From Clostridiales bacterium (GTDB lineage Bacteria > Bacillota > Clostridia > Lachnospirales > Lachnospiraceae), in contig JAHAFI010000005.1 in NCBI GenBank assembly GCA_018374355.1, positions 61,684 through 125,683 on the forward strand: 64,000 bases of DNA, read 5' to 3'. Position 1 is the first letter of the stretch; every line of letters starts with the position of its first letter. The notes below the pieces were generated by a model. The model saw nothing but the letters and a program-made list of their open reading frames with translations. It was not told the DNA's origin and made no database searches. The position numbers were made by a program, and so were the translations under genes. Below are positions 24,193 to 31,783 of the stretch, piece after piece.

Positions 24193-24906
24193 TTATTTGT
24201 TTTTATTTACGATTCTTGTCTCATAAGTTCCTGCGGCGATATCGATATAACGGACAAAAAGAGAAACTTTATTGTCCTCATTCAGGCTGTTCCACAGCAT
24301 CTCAGTAAATCCATCGATATCATCCGGGATTGCTACCAGTTTCGGTTCTCCCTCAAAGCTTGGCAGCGGATCGCCATCGTTTTTGTAAGTATGGATGAAA
24401 TGTCCTTCTCCTGCCGGGCAGTTTTCATAAGCAAAGGTATAACGGTTGCAGGATTCGGGGTTTCCGTTATTGCTTTTCAGAATAGACATTGCGTAGTTGT
24501 ATTTTCCGCTTTCAATGTGCATGATACCGGAGATACGCGGTGTGTAGTTCGGTCCGTCCGGCTCAAATTCTCTGCATCTTAAAGACTGTTCGAAGGTCAA
24601 CTGTCTGTCCATACCTTCATAAATGGTATCTGTCTGGTCACCGTTGGTCACGATGGTTTTATTTCCCAGCACCCGAACCGGAGCATAGATGATCAGGCTT
24701 GGATCTACCAGTTTAGAAGGGTCAAACGCCTGTGTGCGGATACCTTCACCTTCTTCCACGAAGACTCTGTTACGGCTGTTCTCGCTTCTTCCCATGATGA
24801 AATAAGCAGTTACAGCTTTGGTTCCGTCAGCAGATTTTCCAATTACAATTCCTCTTCCGGGATATGCATTTCCCTGTAATTCCTGTTCCAATGATATCAT
24901 TTTCAT
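24193..24906 (-). CDS. IMP cyclohydrolase, PurO-like
   Basis: A 237-residue enzyme that closes FAICAR to IMP. The start EQELQGNAYPGRGIVIG and the segments TAYFIMGRSENSRNRVF, CREFEPDGPNYTPRISG and FAYENCPAGEGHFIHTY match the Ntn-fold PurO family (COG3363) known from archaea, not the MGS-like half of PurH. So this strain uses separate AICAR transformylase and PurO-type cyclohydrolase. It is the first gene behind the ZTP riboswitch. RBS AAAGGAG lies 8 bases before ATG 24906. Confidence 0.93.
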   Translation of the reverse strand: MKMISLEQELQGNAYPGRGIVIGKSADGTKAVTAYFIMGRSENSRNRVFVEEGEGIRTQAFDPSKLVDPSLIIYAPVRVLGNKTIVTNGDQTDTIYEGMDRQLTFEQSLRCREFEPDGPNYTPRISGIMHIESGKYNYAMSILKSNNGNPESCNRYTFAYENCPAGEGHFIHTYKNDGDPLPSFEGEPKLVAIPDDIDGFTEMLWNSLNEDNKVSLFVRYIDIAAGTYETRIVNKNK

Positions 24907-24968
24907 GAACCTGTCTCCTTTGTGTACGTTTTTCGATTTGTGAGTTACGCCCGAAGTATTCTGAAAAC

Positions 24969-25065
24969 AAAAAAAGCCTGCAATCCGAGCTTAACTGCCC
25001 AGACGGTCGGCTTCTACCCCTTATACTCCCCGTGGTAGACTCCACTTCCGTCAGTCATATAAGGT
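24969..25065 (-). ncRNA. ZTP (pfl) riboswitch with terminator
   Basis: On the minus strand the leader carries TGACTGACGGAAGTGGAG with a hairpin (GTCTACCACG...), a short linker, and the 3' hallmark CCGACCGTCTGGGCA of the pfl motif. The 3' half GTCTG can instead pair with CAGGC just before a T7 run (RNA end at 24975-24969), making a terminator. ZTP/ZMP (AICAR derivatives) binding should break the terminator and raise expression. The two downstream genes use up AICAR, which fits exactly. It is the known arrangement for pfl RNAs upstream of purH. Confidence 0.92.
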
Positions 25066-25071
25066 ACTTAA

Positions 25072-25100
25072 AACATAGCATTATTTTTTTGAGTTGTCAA
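25072..25100 (-). promoter_or_regulatory. Promoter of the ZTP riboswitch operon
   Basis: Minus strand TTGACA (25100-25095), 17 bases, TATGTT (25077-25072), a few bases before the aptamer. Confidence 0.8.
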
Positions 25101-25118
25101 CCCTGCTGTTTAAAATTC

Positions 25119-25302
25119 ATAAAGGGGAATGTACTCCCGTTCCTGTTCACTCCGTTCACAGCAACACGCTTCGCGATGCACACAAAATGTGATTTCATCC
25201 CATTTTTGCGCTGCATGTCTCGGGATTTCCGCGCAATCTGCGCGAAAACACCTCGCGGAATATTATCAGTGAACAGTAACATGTGCTCCCGTTCCCCTTT
25301 AT
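25119..25302. repeat. Composite intergenic hairpin element, copy 1
   Basis: An 184-base gene-free element bounded by an 11-bp inverted repeat ATAAAGGGGAA (25119-25129) / TTCCCCTTTAT (25292-25302), with a second inner pair TGTTCACT/AGTGAACA. Inside are two hairpins: AAAATG/CATTTT and TTTCCGCGCA/TGCGCGAAA (one mismatch). GTCTCGGG precedes the second hairpin and CACCTCGCGG follows it. The same plan is found at 27175-27305 and, diverged, at 56813-56931. It lies between the riboswitch promoter and the 3' end of the ABC-F gene. Confidence 0.8.
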
Positions 25303-25313
25303 GTCCATATCAT

Positions 25314-26825
25314 TTATTTTACAAGAACTTCCTCCCCGCCGATTTCCTTCACAAAATACTCATCATGCTCTACCATCAGCATCGTAGGCTTCCATCTGCG
25401 AATCAGTTCCTCAATCTGCATCCGGGAAAAAATATCAATATAATTCAGCGGTTCATCCCAAAGATACAGATGGGCCTGCTCGCACAGGCTTTTGGCAATC
25501 AGAACCTTCTTCTTCTGGCCTTCACTGAACTGGCTGATATCTTTGTCAAACTGTTCTCTGGACAAATCCAGCTTTCGAAGAAGCGCCTTAAACAGTGTCT
25601 CATCCACCCCCTGCTCCTTTCCGAACTCCACAAGGCTCCCTTTCATCCATGAAGTGTCCTGAGGAACATAGGAAATCTTCATGCCCCCTGCAATTTCCAC
25701 CAATCCCTGCCGCGGCAAAAGCTGTCCCAGAACCGCCTTGAGTATACTGGATTTCCCACAGCCGTTAGGGCCTCTCAGCACCTTTCGGTCACCGTTTCTT
25801 ACTTTCAGATTCACATTTTCCAGCACAGTTTTTTCGTCATAGCCCAGCTCCACCTGTTCCAGATTCACCAGAATCTCCTTGTGGTGGGTCAGCGGAAATA
25901 ATTTCAGGTTTTCAGCGGTTTCAATATTTTTCAGAAGACCTTTTTTCTCCTCCAGCGCCTCCTCTGCCCGGTTTTCGATCCCTTTCGCCCGCTTCATCAT
26001 CTTGGCAGATTTATGTCCGATAAAACCTTTATCCACAAAGCCCCGGTTCATATCCCCGCTGGCCTTCCTTCCGTTTGCCGTCCGCTGGCCTTTTTTACTC
26101 TTCTCCACCTGATTCGACCAGTTCTCAGCCCTTTTTGCCGCTTCCTGAAGCTGTCCGATTTCTTTTTTCAGCTGCTCGTTCCGGTTCCGTTCCATTTCGT
26201 CCTGATTCTGTTTATTTTCCCACCAGACAGAAAAGTTCCCCTTCGTCACGGTGATGTCCTGCCGGTTGACCGCCAGAATATGATCCACACAGCCGTCCAG
26301 AAACATCCGGTCATGGGAAACCAGAAGAAATCCCTTCTTCTTTCTCAGATATTCCTGCAGAATTTTCCGTGTTCCCTGATCCAGATGGTTGGTCGGTTCA
26401 TCAATCAGCAGAAAATGCTGCTCCTTGGCAAAAAGCACCGCCAACTGTACCTTCGTCTGCTCGCCGTTACTCAATGTTTCAAACGGACGGTATAAAATCT
26501 CACAATCTGCCTCCATCAGATTCAGTTCCCGGCAGATTTTCCACAATTCATAATCCGGATCGGCCTCTTCAATCACATCGATGGTAAGCGCTTCTCTGTG
26601 GCGAACCGCAAACGGAAAATAGTCAAACAGCACCGATGCCTGAATATGGCCCCGGTACTCGTATTTTCCCAGTAATAATTGTAAAAATGTTGTTTTTCCC
26701 CGGCCATTTCTGCCGATCATCCCCAGTTTCCAATCCGTATCAATGGTAAAAGAAACATCCTCAAATATCGTATCGTAAGAGCCATCATATCCAAATGTGA
26801 GATGGCTGATTTGAATCTGTGACAT
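25314..26825 (-). CDS. Lsa-type ABC-F ribosomal protection protein
   Basis: About 503 residues, with two ABC ATPase domains and no membrane segments. First domain: Walker A GRNGRGKTTFLQLL, signature LSNGEQTKVQLA, Walker B FLLIDEPTNHLD. The long basic linker (residues about 200-300) reaches the peptidyl transferase centre. Second domain: GPNGCGKSSIL, QFSEGQKKKVLIA and LYLWDEPLNYID. WDEPLNY and the region MIGRNGRGK match Lsa/Vga relatives, which dislodge lincosamides, pleuromutilins and streptogramin A from the ribosome. The start is MSQIQISHLTFGYDG at 26825, after GTGAGG. Expression is probably induced through the leader at 26896-27131. The drug range is inferred only. Confidence 0.88.
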   Translation of the reverse strand: MSQIQISHLTFGYDGSYDTIFEDVSFTIDTDWKLGMIGRNGRGKTTFLQLLLGKYEYRGHIQASVLFDYFPFAVRHREALTIDVIEEADPDYELWKICRELNLMEADCEILYRPFETLSNGEQTKVQLAVLFAKEQHFLLIDEPTNHLDQGTRKILQEYLRKKKGFLLVSHDRMFLDGCVDHILAVNRQDITVTKGNFSVWWENKQNQDEMERNRNEQLKKEIGQLQEAAKRAENWSNQVEKSKKGQRTANGRKASGDMNRGFVDKGFIGHKSAKMMKRAKGIENRAEEALEEKKGLLKNIETAENLKLFPLTHHKEILVNLEQVELGYDEKTVLENVNLKVRNGDRKVLRGPNGCGKSSILKAVLGQLLPRQGLVEIAGGMKISYVPQDTSWMKGSLVEFGKEQGVDETLFKALLRKLDLSREQFDKDISQFSEGQKKKVLIAKSLCEQAHLYLWDEPLNYIDIFSRMQIEELIRRWKPTMLMVEHDEYFVKEIGGEEVLVK

Positions 26826-26895
26826 ACGCCTCACATCCTTTCTATCCCAGATGTGCACGACTTCCCTTCTGCTTTTTTCATTTCCTTTTAAGGCG

Positions 26896-26933
26896 CAAAA
26901 AAGCCTACAGAAAATATCTTTTTTCTGTAGGCT
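26896..26933 (-). terminator. Attenuator terminator upstream of the ABC-F gene
   Basis: A perfect 13-bp stem, AGCCTACAGAAAA (26902-26914) with TTTTCTGTAGGCT (26921-26933), loop of six bases, then T6 on the minus strand. It lies between the leader peptides and the ABC-F start, about 70 bases upstream of the ATG, so it must be overcome for expression. Confidence 0.9.
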
Positions 26934-26958
26934 CAAGTTCCTCTGCACCTGTATATGT

Positions 26959-26991
26959 TTAGAAAAAATGAATATCTTCCTGCGTGCACAT
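26959..26991 (-). CDS. Possible second leader peptide MCTQEDIHFF
   Basis: An 11-codon frame with a TAA stop, ending just before the attenuator. It has no strong RBS of its own, but it sits after an AGAAAC/GTTTCT hairpin (about 26995-27021 region). It could be part of the antibiotic-sensing leader or be chance. Confidence 0.35.
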   Translation of the reverse strand: MCTQEDIHFF

Positions 26992-27049
26992 CACAAACCA
27001 GAAACTCGCTTTGCGGGTTTCTAACTCTCTGTGCCATATCAAATTAATG

Positions 27050-27073
27050 TTATTTGCAGGAAATAATATACAT
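27050..27073 (-). CDS. Leader peptide MYIISCK, upstream of the ABC-F gene
   Basis: A seven-residue frame (eight codons with stop) with a strong Shine-Dalgarno AAGGAG (27087-27082), eight bases before its ATG. It lies 30 bases after a good promoter and 120 bases before the attenuator. Such short leaders with an excellent RBS are typical of ribosome-stalling attenuation of lsa/vga/vmlR-type genes. No homology is claimed. Confidence 0.65.
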   Translation of the reverse strand: MYIISCK

Positions 27074-27102
27074 TCTTTCAACTCCTTCGCATCATTTTTT
27101 TT

Positions 27103-27131
27103 AAGATAACACAGGTATGAAAGTTCGTCAA
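27103..27131 (-). promoter_or_regulatory. Promoter of the ABC-F leader
   Basis: Minus strand TTGACG (27131-27126), 17 bases, TATCTT (27108-27103), 16 bases before the leader-peptide RBS. Confidence 0.75.
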
Positions 27132-27174
27132 GTATAAAATCCGGAATTTTTCTTTTCTTCGTAACTATTCAGGA

Positions 27175-27305
27175 CCCTGTCCTTTATAGTCACGAATGCA
27201 TGCACACAAACTGCATTTTATGCAGTTTGGCGCACGTATGTCTCGGGATTGACTTGCATTTGCAAGTCAACACCTCGCGGGACAGTAAAAGGCTGAACTG
27301 TTACT
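27175..27305. repeat. Composite intergenic hairpin element, copy 2
   Basis: The second full copy, between the asparaginase gene and the ABC-F promoter. Its bounds are CCTGTCC (27176-27182) and GGGACAG (27279-27285). The two hairpins differ completely in sequence from copy 1 but are again perfect: AAACTGCAT/ATGCAGTTT and TTGACTTGCA/TGCAAGTCAA. The framing sequence is kept: GTATGTCTCGGGA before the second hairpin and CACCTCGCGGGA after it. The right side ends in AAAGGCTGAACTGTTAC, related to the short repeats at 48315 and 56985. Confidence 0.8.
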
Positions 27306-27313
27306 TTTCTTCC

Positions 27314-28312
27314 TCACACACTCAAAATATCATGATTCACCGGATGATAAAACTCCTCTTTCACCTGTACAAATTCCCTCGTCCTCGCCAGAATCCACAT
27401 CAGCTTCACAGCCGCAGCCTCCACCGTCATATCATAGGCCTGCAGAATATTGTACTGGTTCACCGCCTTAAATCCGACCTCATACACTTCCGCATCGCTT
27501 CCTTCCAGCATCACCTGAGTGGCGATGACCACAATCTTTCCCTCTCTGGTCAGTTGTTCCAGCTCTGCCAGAAAATTTCTTTTATTATAGAAGGGAATCC
27601 CTCCCACACCGTAGCTTTCAATGATAATCGCATCATACCGGTTCCCGATATACCGGAGAATATCCGGTTCCATGCCCGGGATCAGCTTCAAAAGAAATAC
27701 TCTGGGATTTACCATGGTATAAAATTCCACTTCCCGCGGCTTCTCTTCTGCTTCCACATACTGAAGAATTCTGTTTTCATCAATAAATGCCGCTACCGGA
27801 TAGTTGATGCTCTCAAAGGCGCTGTAGCTTTTTGAGCGGACTTTTCTCGCCCTCGTTCCCAGAATCGCCTTTCCGTCAAAAACAATATATACCCCATGCA
27901 CACCCTCTTTCAGCGCAAACCGTACGCTGTCCAAAAGATTTTTTCTCGCGTCTGTAATCGGCGCACTGATGGGCTTCTGGGCTCCGGTAATAATCACAGG
28001 CTTTGCGGAATTCTGAATCAGATAAGAAAGAGCTGCCGCCGTATAGGCCATGGTGTCAGTTCCGTGAGTAACCACAAACCCATCATATGTTTCATAATTC
28101 TGCCGGATTTCTCTGACAATCTTCAGCCAGTGCTCCGGCTGAAGATTGGTGCTGTCCAGATTGAGAATCTGCTTTACATCAATATCGCAGATTTCTTCTG
28201 CTTCGGGAACGTAAGAAAGAATTTCCTCCCCGCTGGTCTCCGGAACCAGACCCTGTTCGGTCTGGATCGATGCGATCGTACCGCCTGTTGTCAGCAGCAA
28301 TAATTTTTTCAT
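27314..28312 (-). CDS. ansA: L-asparaginase, type I (cytoplasmic)
   Basis: A 332-residue amidohydrolase converting asparagine to aspartate and ammonia. The first catalytic Thr lies in LLLTTGGTIASIQT; the second triad region is VVTHGTDTMAYTAAAL; then VIITGAQKPISAP and, in the C-terminal half, IIIESYGVGGIPF. No signal peptide, as expected for the cytoplasmic type I. The start is ATG 28312, with AGAGGACGG upstream; longer in-frame extensions lack an RBS. It follows the ABC permease gene by 38 bases on the same strand, so it may be read through from that operon. Its stop is followed directly by repeat copy 2. Confidence 0.93.
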   Translation of the reverse strand: MKKLLLLTTGGTIASIQTEQGLVPETSGEEILSYVPEAEEICDIDVKQILNLDSTNLQPEHWLKIVREIRQNYETYDGFVVTHGTDTMAYTAAALSYLIQNSAKPVIITGAQKPISAPITDARKNLLDSVRFALKEGVHGVYIVFDGKAILGTRARKVRSKSYSAFESINYPVAAFIDENRILQYVEAEEKPREVEFYTMVNPRVFLLKLIPGMEPDILRYIGNRYDAIIIESYGVGGIPFYNKRNFLAELEQLTREGKIVVIATQVMLEGSDAEVYEVGFKAVNQYNILQAYDMTVEAAAVKLMWILARTREFVQVKEEFYHPVNHDILSV

Positions 28313-28350
28313 ATCCGTCCTCTTTTCTCTATTATTCGTAGCTGTCATTC

Positions 28351-29598
28351 TTATTTTTCCCTGATATTTTTCAGAGCATTCGTAAATTTGATCGGATTGC
28401 CATACATCAAAGTACCGAACCGGAAAATTTTGGCTGCCAGAATTCCCGATACCACACAGGATGCTGCAAGAAGCCCTCCCGATATCAGGATTTCCCACAG
28501 CTCCACGCTTCCCATAGCTACCCGGATCAGCATGGCATTGCTGGAAGTGAAGGGAATAAAGGAAGAAATCTTCATCAGCATGCTGTCACTGGCATTCATT
28601 CCAAACATTGCGATAAAGAAGGATGCCAGATAGATCATCATGATCGGCATGGATGATTTGCTGATATCCTCTGTTTTGGAAACCAGCGCACCCAGCATTC
28701 CAAAGAAAAATGCATACAGCAGGTATCCCAGCAAACCAAATACTACGAATGCCGCCCACACGCTTCCCGGAATCTCAAACAGAAAATCCAATTTGTAATC
28801 CCAGCTTTCCCGGAACATCTGATAAGAAACCACTGCGCTGCCCAGAATCAATCCGCACTGGATAATTCCCGCAATTGCTCCTGCCAGCACTTTTCCGAAA
28901 ATCAGGCTGTTGCTGTCCACACTGGTAACCAGAATCTCAATCGCCCGGTTACTTTTCTCTGTAGTCACGGAAACGGAAATCATCTGTCCGTAGAATATCA
29001 GAAGAAAATACAAAATCATAATCAGCATATAGGTATACGCATAGTTTTTCACACTGTCTTTTCCCAGAATCTCCATCTGGGATTCTGGTACTGTCTGATA
29101 GAGGGTCTCGATTTCTTCCACATTGAGACCTTTTTCTTCCAGCTTCTGCGTCCGGTATAATCCTGTCAAAGCCTGACGAAAAGCGGCATCGTTTTGGTCC
29201 CTCATGGAATTATTTTCTACTACATAGGTATAGTGGAGCAGGTCTTCCACAAGAAATCCGGCTTCTGCCTCCTGATTTTCCACAAGCGTACGCACTTCTT
29301 TCTCATCTTTGCAGGATTTCCACTGAATTTCCTGTCCCATGGCCTGACTAAGGACATCCAGATCACCAATCTGTCCCTGACCGTCCCAGATCGCCAGCGT
29401 CATTGCCTCTTCTGCTGCTGCTTCTGTTCCCTCTGCCTGCTGTCCGCTCTCCTTTTTGGATTTCCCGCCCATAAACAGTCCGGGTACAACAATCAGCCCT
29501 ATAGCAACAAGTGTCAGAAGAACCGTTGTCATCAAAAAGCTTTTATTCTTAAAATAGTTATTCAGTTCAAATTTTAATACAGTGAGAAATTGTCTCAT
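28351..29598 (-). CDS. ABC-2 type transporter permease (NatB-like)
   Basis: A 415-residue membrane protein of the ABC-2 family. An N-terminal membrane anchor (residues 20-42) is followed by a large extracytoplasmic domain (about 45-185), then five membrane segments starting at YAYTYMLIMILYFLLIFYGQ. SVTTEKSNRAIEILVTSV is the conserved cytoplasmic amphipathic segment of NatB/YhaP proteins. It pairs with the ATPase encoded upstream; the gene starts overlap by four bases (ATGA). The substrate is unknown; NatAB relatives export sodium or peptides. It belongs to the operon headed by the XRE regulator at 31274. Confidence 0.9.
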   Translation of the reverse strand: MRQFLTVLKFELNNYFKNKSFLMTTVLLTLVAIGLIVVPGLFMGGKSKKESGQQAEGTEAAAEEAMTLAIWDGQGQIGDLDVLSQAMGQEIQWKSCKDEKEVRTLVENQEAEAGFLVEDLLHYTYVVENNSMRDQNDAAFRQALTGLYRTQKLEEKGLNVEEIETLYQTVPESQMEILGKDSVKNYAYTYMLIMILYFLLIFYGQMISVSVTTEKSNRAIEILVTSVDSNSLIFGKVLAGAIAGIIQCGLILGSAVVSYQMFRESWDYKLDFLFEIPGSVWAAFVVFGLLGYLLYAFFFGMLGALVSKTEDISKSSMPIMMIYLASFFIAMFGMNASDSMLMKISSFIPFTSSNAMLIRVAMGSVELWEILISGGLLAASCVVSGILAAKIFRFGTLMYGNPIKFTNALKNIREK

Positions 29599-30512
29599 GC
29601 ATGGTCACCTGCCCTCTCCACAAAGATTTCCGTCAATGACGGCTCATAATTTCCAAAATATTCCGGTATCAGATTTTCTGTAAGCATCGTCTGAAGAAGC
29701 TGCTTTCTGTCTGTTCCCTCCCGCAGCTCCACGATCATTTCCGATCCCCGTTTTCCTACAAAGTGTACCTGCTCACTGAGTTTTTCTCTGATCTGTTCTG
29801 CCGTCTGATCTCCTGACATCCCTTCCAGAGAAAGCACCAGACGGTTTTTCCCGTACTCCGTCTTGATTTCTTTCAGATTCCCTTCCAGAACCACATCACC
29901 ATGGTTAATCAGCACAATATCCTCACAGAATTCCTCCACATAAGCCATCTGGTGACTGGAGAAGATGACCAGCTTTCCTTCCTGAATCTGCTCCCGGATC
30001 ACATCCTTCAGTACCTGAGAATTCACCGGGTCCAGCCCGCTGAAGGGTTCATCCAAAATGATGATCTCCGGATTACATACCAGTGTCTGGGCAAGCTGTA
30101 CCTTCTGCTGATTTCCTTTGGACAGGGTTTCCAGTTTCTTTCCTGCGTATTCTGCCACGCCCATCCGTTCCAGCCAGTAAGCTGTCTGTTTTTTTGCGGT
30201 CTTTCCATCCAGCCCCCGAAGCGCTGCCAGATAAAGGATCTGCTCCTGTACCCCTTTTTTGGGATACAGCCCTCTCTCCTCCGGCAGATATCCGATCTGA
30301 TGATCTGCCGGAGAAAATGGCTTCCCATCCAGCGTGATACTTCCTGCATTTGCCTTGAATACATCCATCAGAATCCGGATCGTTGTGGTTTTTCCTGCTC
30401 CGTTTCTACCCAGAAGCCCCAAGGCTCTCCCACTCTCAATGGAAAAGGATACGCCGTGGAGAACTTCTTTTTCTCCAAATTTTTTTCTCAGATCTTTTAC
30501 TTCCAGTTTCAT
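29595..30512 (-). CDS. ABC transporter ATP-binding protein (NatA-like)
   Basis: A 305-residue ABC ATPase. Walker A GLLGRNGAGKTTTIRIL, Q-loop GYLPEERGLYPK, signature LSKGNQQKVQLAQTL, Walker B IIILDEPFSGLDPVNS and the switch His SSHQM are all intact. The extra C-terminal domain (after residue 215), with an alternating strand/helix pattern, is typical of NatA and other DrrA-type exporters. Ten bases downstream of the DUF3169 gene and overlapping the permease gene, so it is co-translated with it. Confidence 0.93.
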   Translation of the reverse strand: MKLEVKDLRKKFGEKEVLHGVSFSIESGRALGLLGRNGAGKTTTIRILMDVFKANAGSITLDGKPFSPADHQIGYLPEERGLYPKKGVQEQILYLAALRGLDGKTAKKQTAYWLERMGVAEYAGKKLETLSKGNQQKVQLAQTLVCNPEIIILDEPFSGLDPVNSQVLKDVIREQIQEGKLVIFSSHQMAYVEEFCEDIVLINHGDVVLEGNLKEIKTEYGKNRLVLSLEGMSGDQTAEQIREKLSEQVHFVGKRGSEMIVELREGTDRKQLLQTMLTENLIPEYFGNYEPSLTEIFVERAGDHA

Positions 30513-30521
30513 AGATACCTC

Positions 30522-31277
30522 CTACTTTAATCCCTTCATTTTCCAGATACCAAAACTCAATGTTCCTGCAACCCACATTCCTCCTGCAAGAATCAGCGGA
30601 AAGTTTCCCGTGTCAAACCGCATCTTTCCCATAAGTGACAGAATGATTCCTACAAGCAGGATTACCTGCATACTGCTGAAAGCCTTGTAACCTGCCTGAT
30701 AAATCACCAGCTTCTCCGTCTCATCACAGCTTTCCAGCCATTTTTTATTGAATCTGAAGCTGGCTGGATCTCCCTTTTTCTGTGGATCTCTCTTCTGCAT
30801 GAGATGATAAAACATAATTTCCATCACAGCCATGAACCCACTTCCCGCAATCATTACACCTGACATAAGAAGACTCTCCATAACCTCTTTTCCGTTGCTT
30901 GGAATAGGGTTCTCAGGAACGGCAATGCATCCTAAAATCAAAATGATCCCAACCGTAACATTGGTGAGCATGATACCTGCCTGCACCCAATGTTCAAATT
31001 TTTCCCCACAGATATCTGCCGTCTCATCTTCCGACTCCCTTTCCTTTTTCCAAAGACTGCGCAGATGCAGATAAATCCCCACAATGACCGCCGATGTCAC
31101 AAGAACCAGAATGCTCTCGATCAGCAGCCCTGTCCTGTCCACTAATTTTCCCATTTCATCAGTGAATTCGGTCATGCTTTCGCCGGAATAGCTGATGGCC
31201 AGATTTGACAGCATACCAATGACTGCTCCCAAAATCATACAGATTCCCAGTTTAATGTAACTGATTTTGTTCTTCAT
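30522..31277 (-). CDS. DUF3169 family membrane protein
   Basis: A 251-residue protein with about six membrane segments: residues 8-28, 52-72, 100-122, 137-160, 210-226 and 233-247. A charged cytoplasmic loop near 160-205 contains KKGDPASFRFNKKWLESCDE. It matches the DUF3169 family, often found between an XRE regulator and an ABC exporter, as here. Its function is not known; it may act as an accessory or sensor of the exporter. Its start overlaps the XRE gene stop in an ATGA arrangement. Confidence 0.82.
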   Translation of the reverse strand: MKNKISYIKLGICMILGAVIGMLSNLAISYSGESMTEFTDEMGKLVDRTGLLIESILVLVTSAVIVGIYLHLRSLWKKERESEDETADICGEKFEHWVQAGIMLTNVTVGIILILGCIAVPENPIPSNGKEVMESLLMSGVMIAGSGFMAVMEIMFYHLMQKRDPQKKGDPASFRFNKKWLESCDETEKLVIYQAGYKAFSSMQVILLVGIILSLMGKMRFDTGNFPLILAGGMWVAGTLSFGIWKMKGLK

Positions 31278-31483
31278 TCCTCGTCCTCCTCATAAGCAAA
31301 AATCTCTTCCACACTGGTTTGAAATATCTTCGCCAGCTTCAGAGCCAGTGTGATCGATGGCGAATAGTCTCCTCTCTCAATCAGGCTGATGGTCTGGCGC
31401 GAGACTCCTGCCATTTTTCCCAGTTCGCTTTGATTGACGCCGAGACGGGCACGATGTTCTTTCAAATGATTGATTAACGGCAT
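31274..31483 (-). CDS. XRE-family helix-turn-helix repressor
   Basis: A 69-residue single-domain regulator. The HTH is LGVNQSELGKMAGVSRQTIS, then LIERGDYSPSITLALKLAKI, with C-terminal FQTSVEEIFAYEEDEE. This is the YozG/SinR-like class that heads exporter operons and represses them. The start ATG 31483 is set by GAGAGGAGG, with six bases between. The promoter at 31595-31513 carries three regularly spaced inverted repeats that are very likely its own operators, giving autorepression of the operon. Confidence 0.92.
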   Translation of the reverse strand: MPLINHLKEHRARLGVNQSELGKMAGVSRQTISLIERGDYSPSITLALKLAKIFQTSVEEIFAYEEDEE

Positions 31484-31512
31484 CTGATCTGCCTCCTCTC
31501 GCTTGTATTTTA

Positions 31513-31595
31513 TGACAATAAATCTTGTCTTTTTGACAACTTTTTTTGTCATACCTTGTTTTTCTTACTATATCATTGACAACTATTCTTGTCAA
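31513..31595 (-). promoter_or_regulatory. Promoter with three TGACAA-N6-TTGTCA operators
   Basis: Promoter on the minus strand: TTGACA (31595-31590), 17 bases, TATAGT (31572-31567). Three dyads of the form TGACAA-N6-TTGTCA lie at 31577-31594, 31534-31551 and 31513-31530 (the last ends in T instead of A). The dyad starts are 43 and 21 bases apart, close to whole helix turns (about 4 and 2), so the sites lie on one face. The first overlaps the -35 and spacer; the other two lie past the start point. Confidence 0.85.
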
Positions 31596-31688
31596 CCATT
31601 TTCAAAAAAATTTTTCAAAGTCAAATTTTGAGCAGATTCAAGTACGTCTCAACTGCCAAGATACCATTGATGCTCATTCCGGAAACGT

Positions 31689-31722
31689 CAAAAAAGGTAC
31701 AGGGAATATCTCTGTACCTTTT
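31689..31722 (-). terminator. Terminator of the aldo/keto reductase gene, possibly bidirectional
   Basis: AAAAGGTACAG (31692-31702) with CTGTACCTTTT (31712-31722), 9-base loop, followed by T residues on the minus strand (31695-31689). It is 60 bases past the stop at 31784. Confidence 0.8.
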
Positions 31723-31783
31723 CATCCTGTTTTCTCTTATATTCATTCATGTGAAAACCTGCGAACGGTTCCGTCTTCCGGTT

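Noticed and set aside
27314..28498. Longer asparaginase start at 28498
   Set aside because: The extension lacks an RBS and has no family match; ATG 28312 has one.
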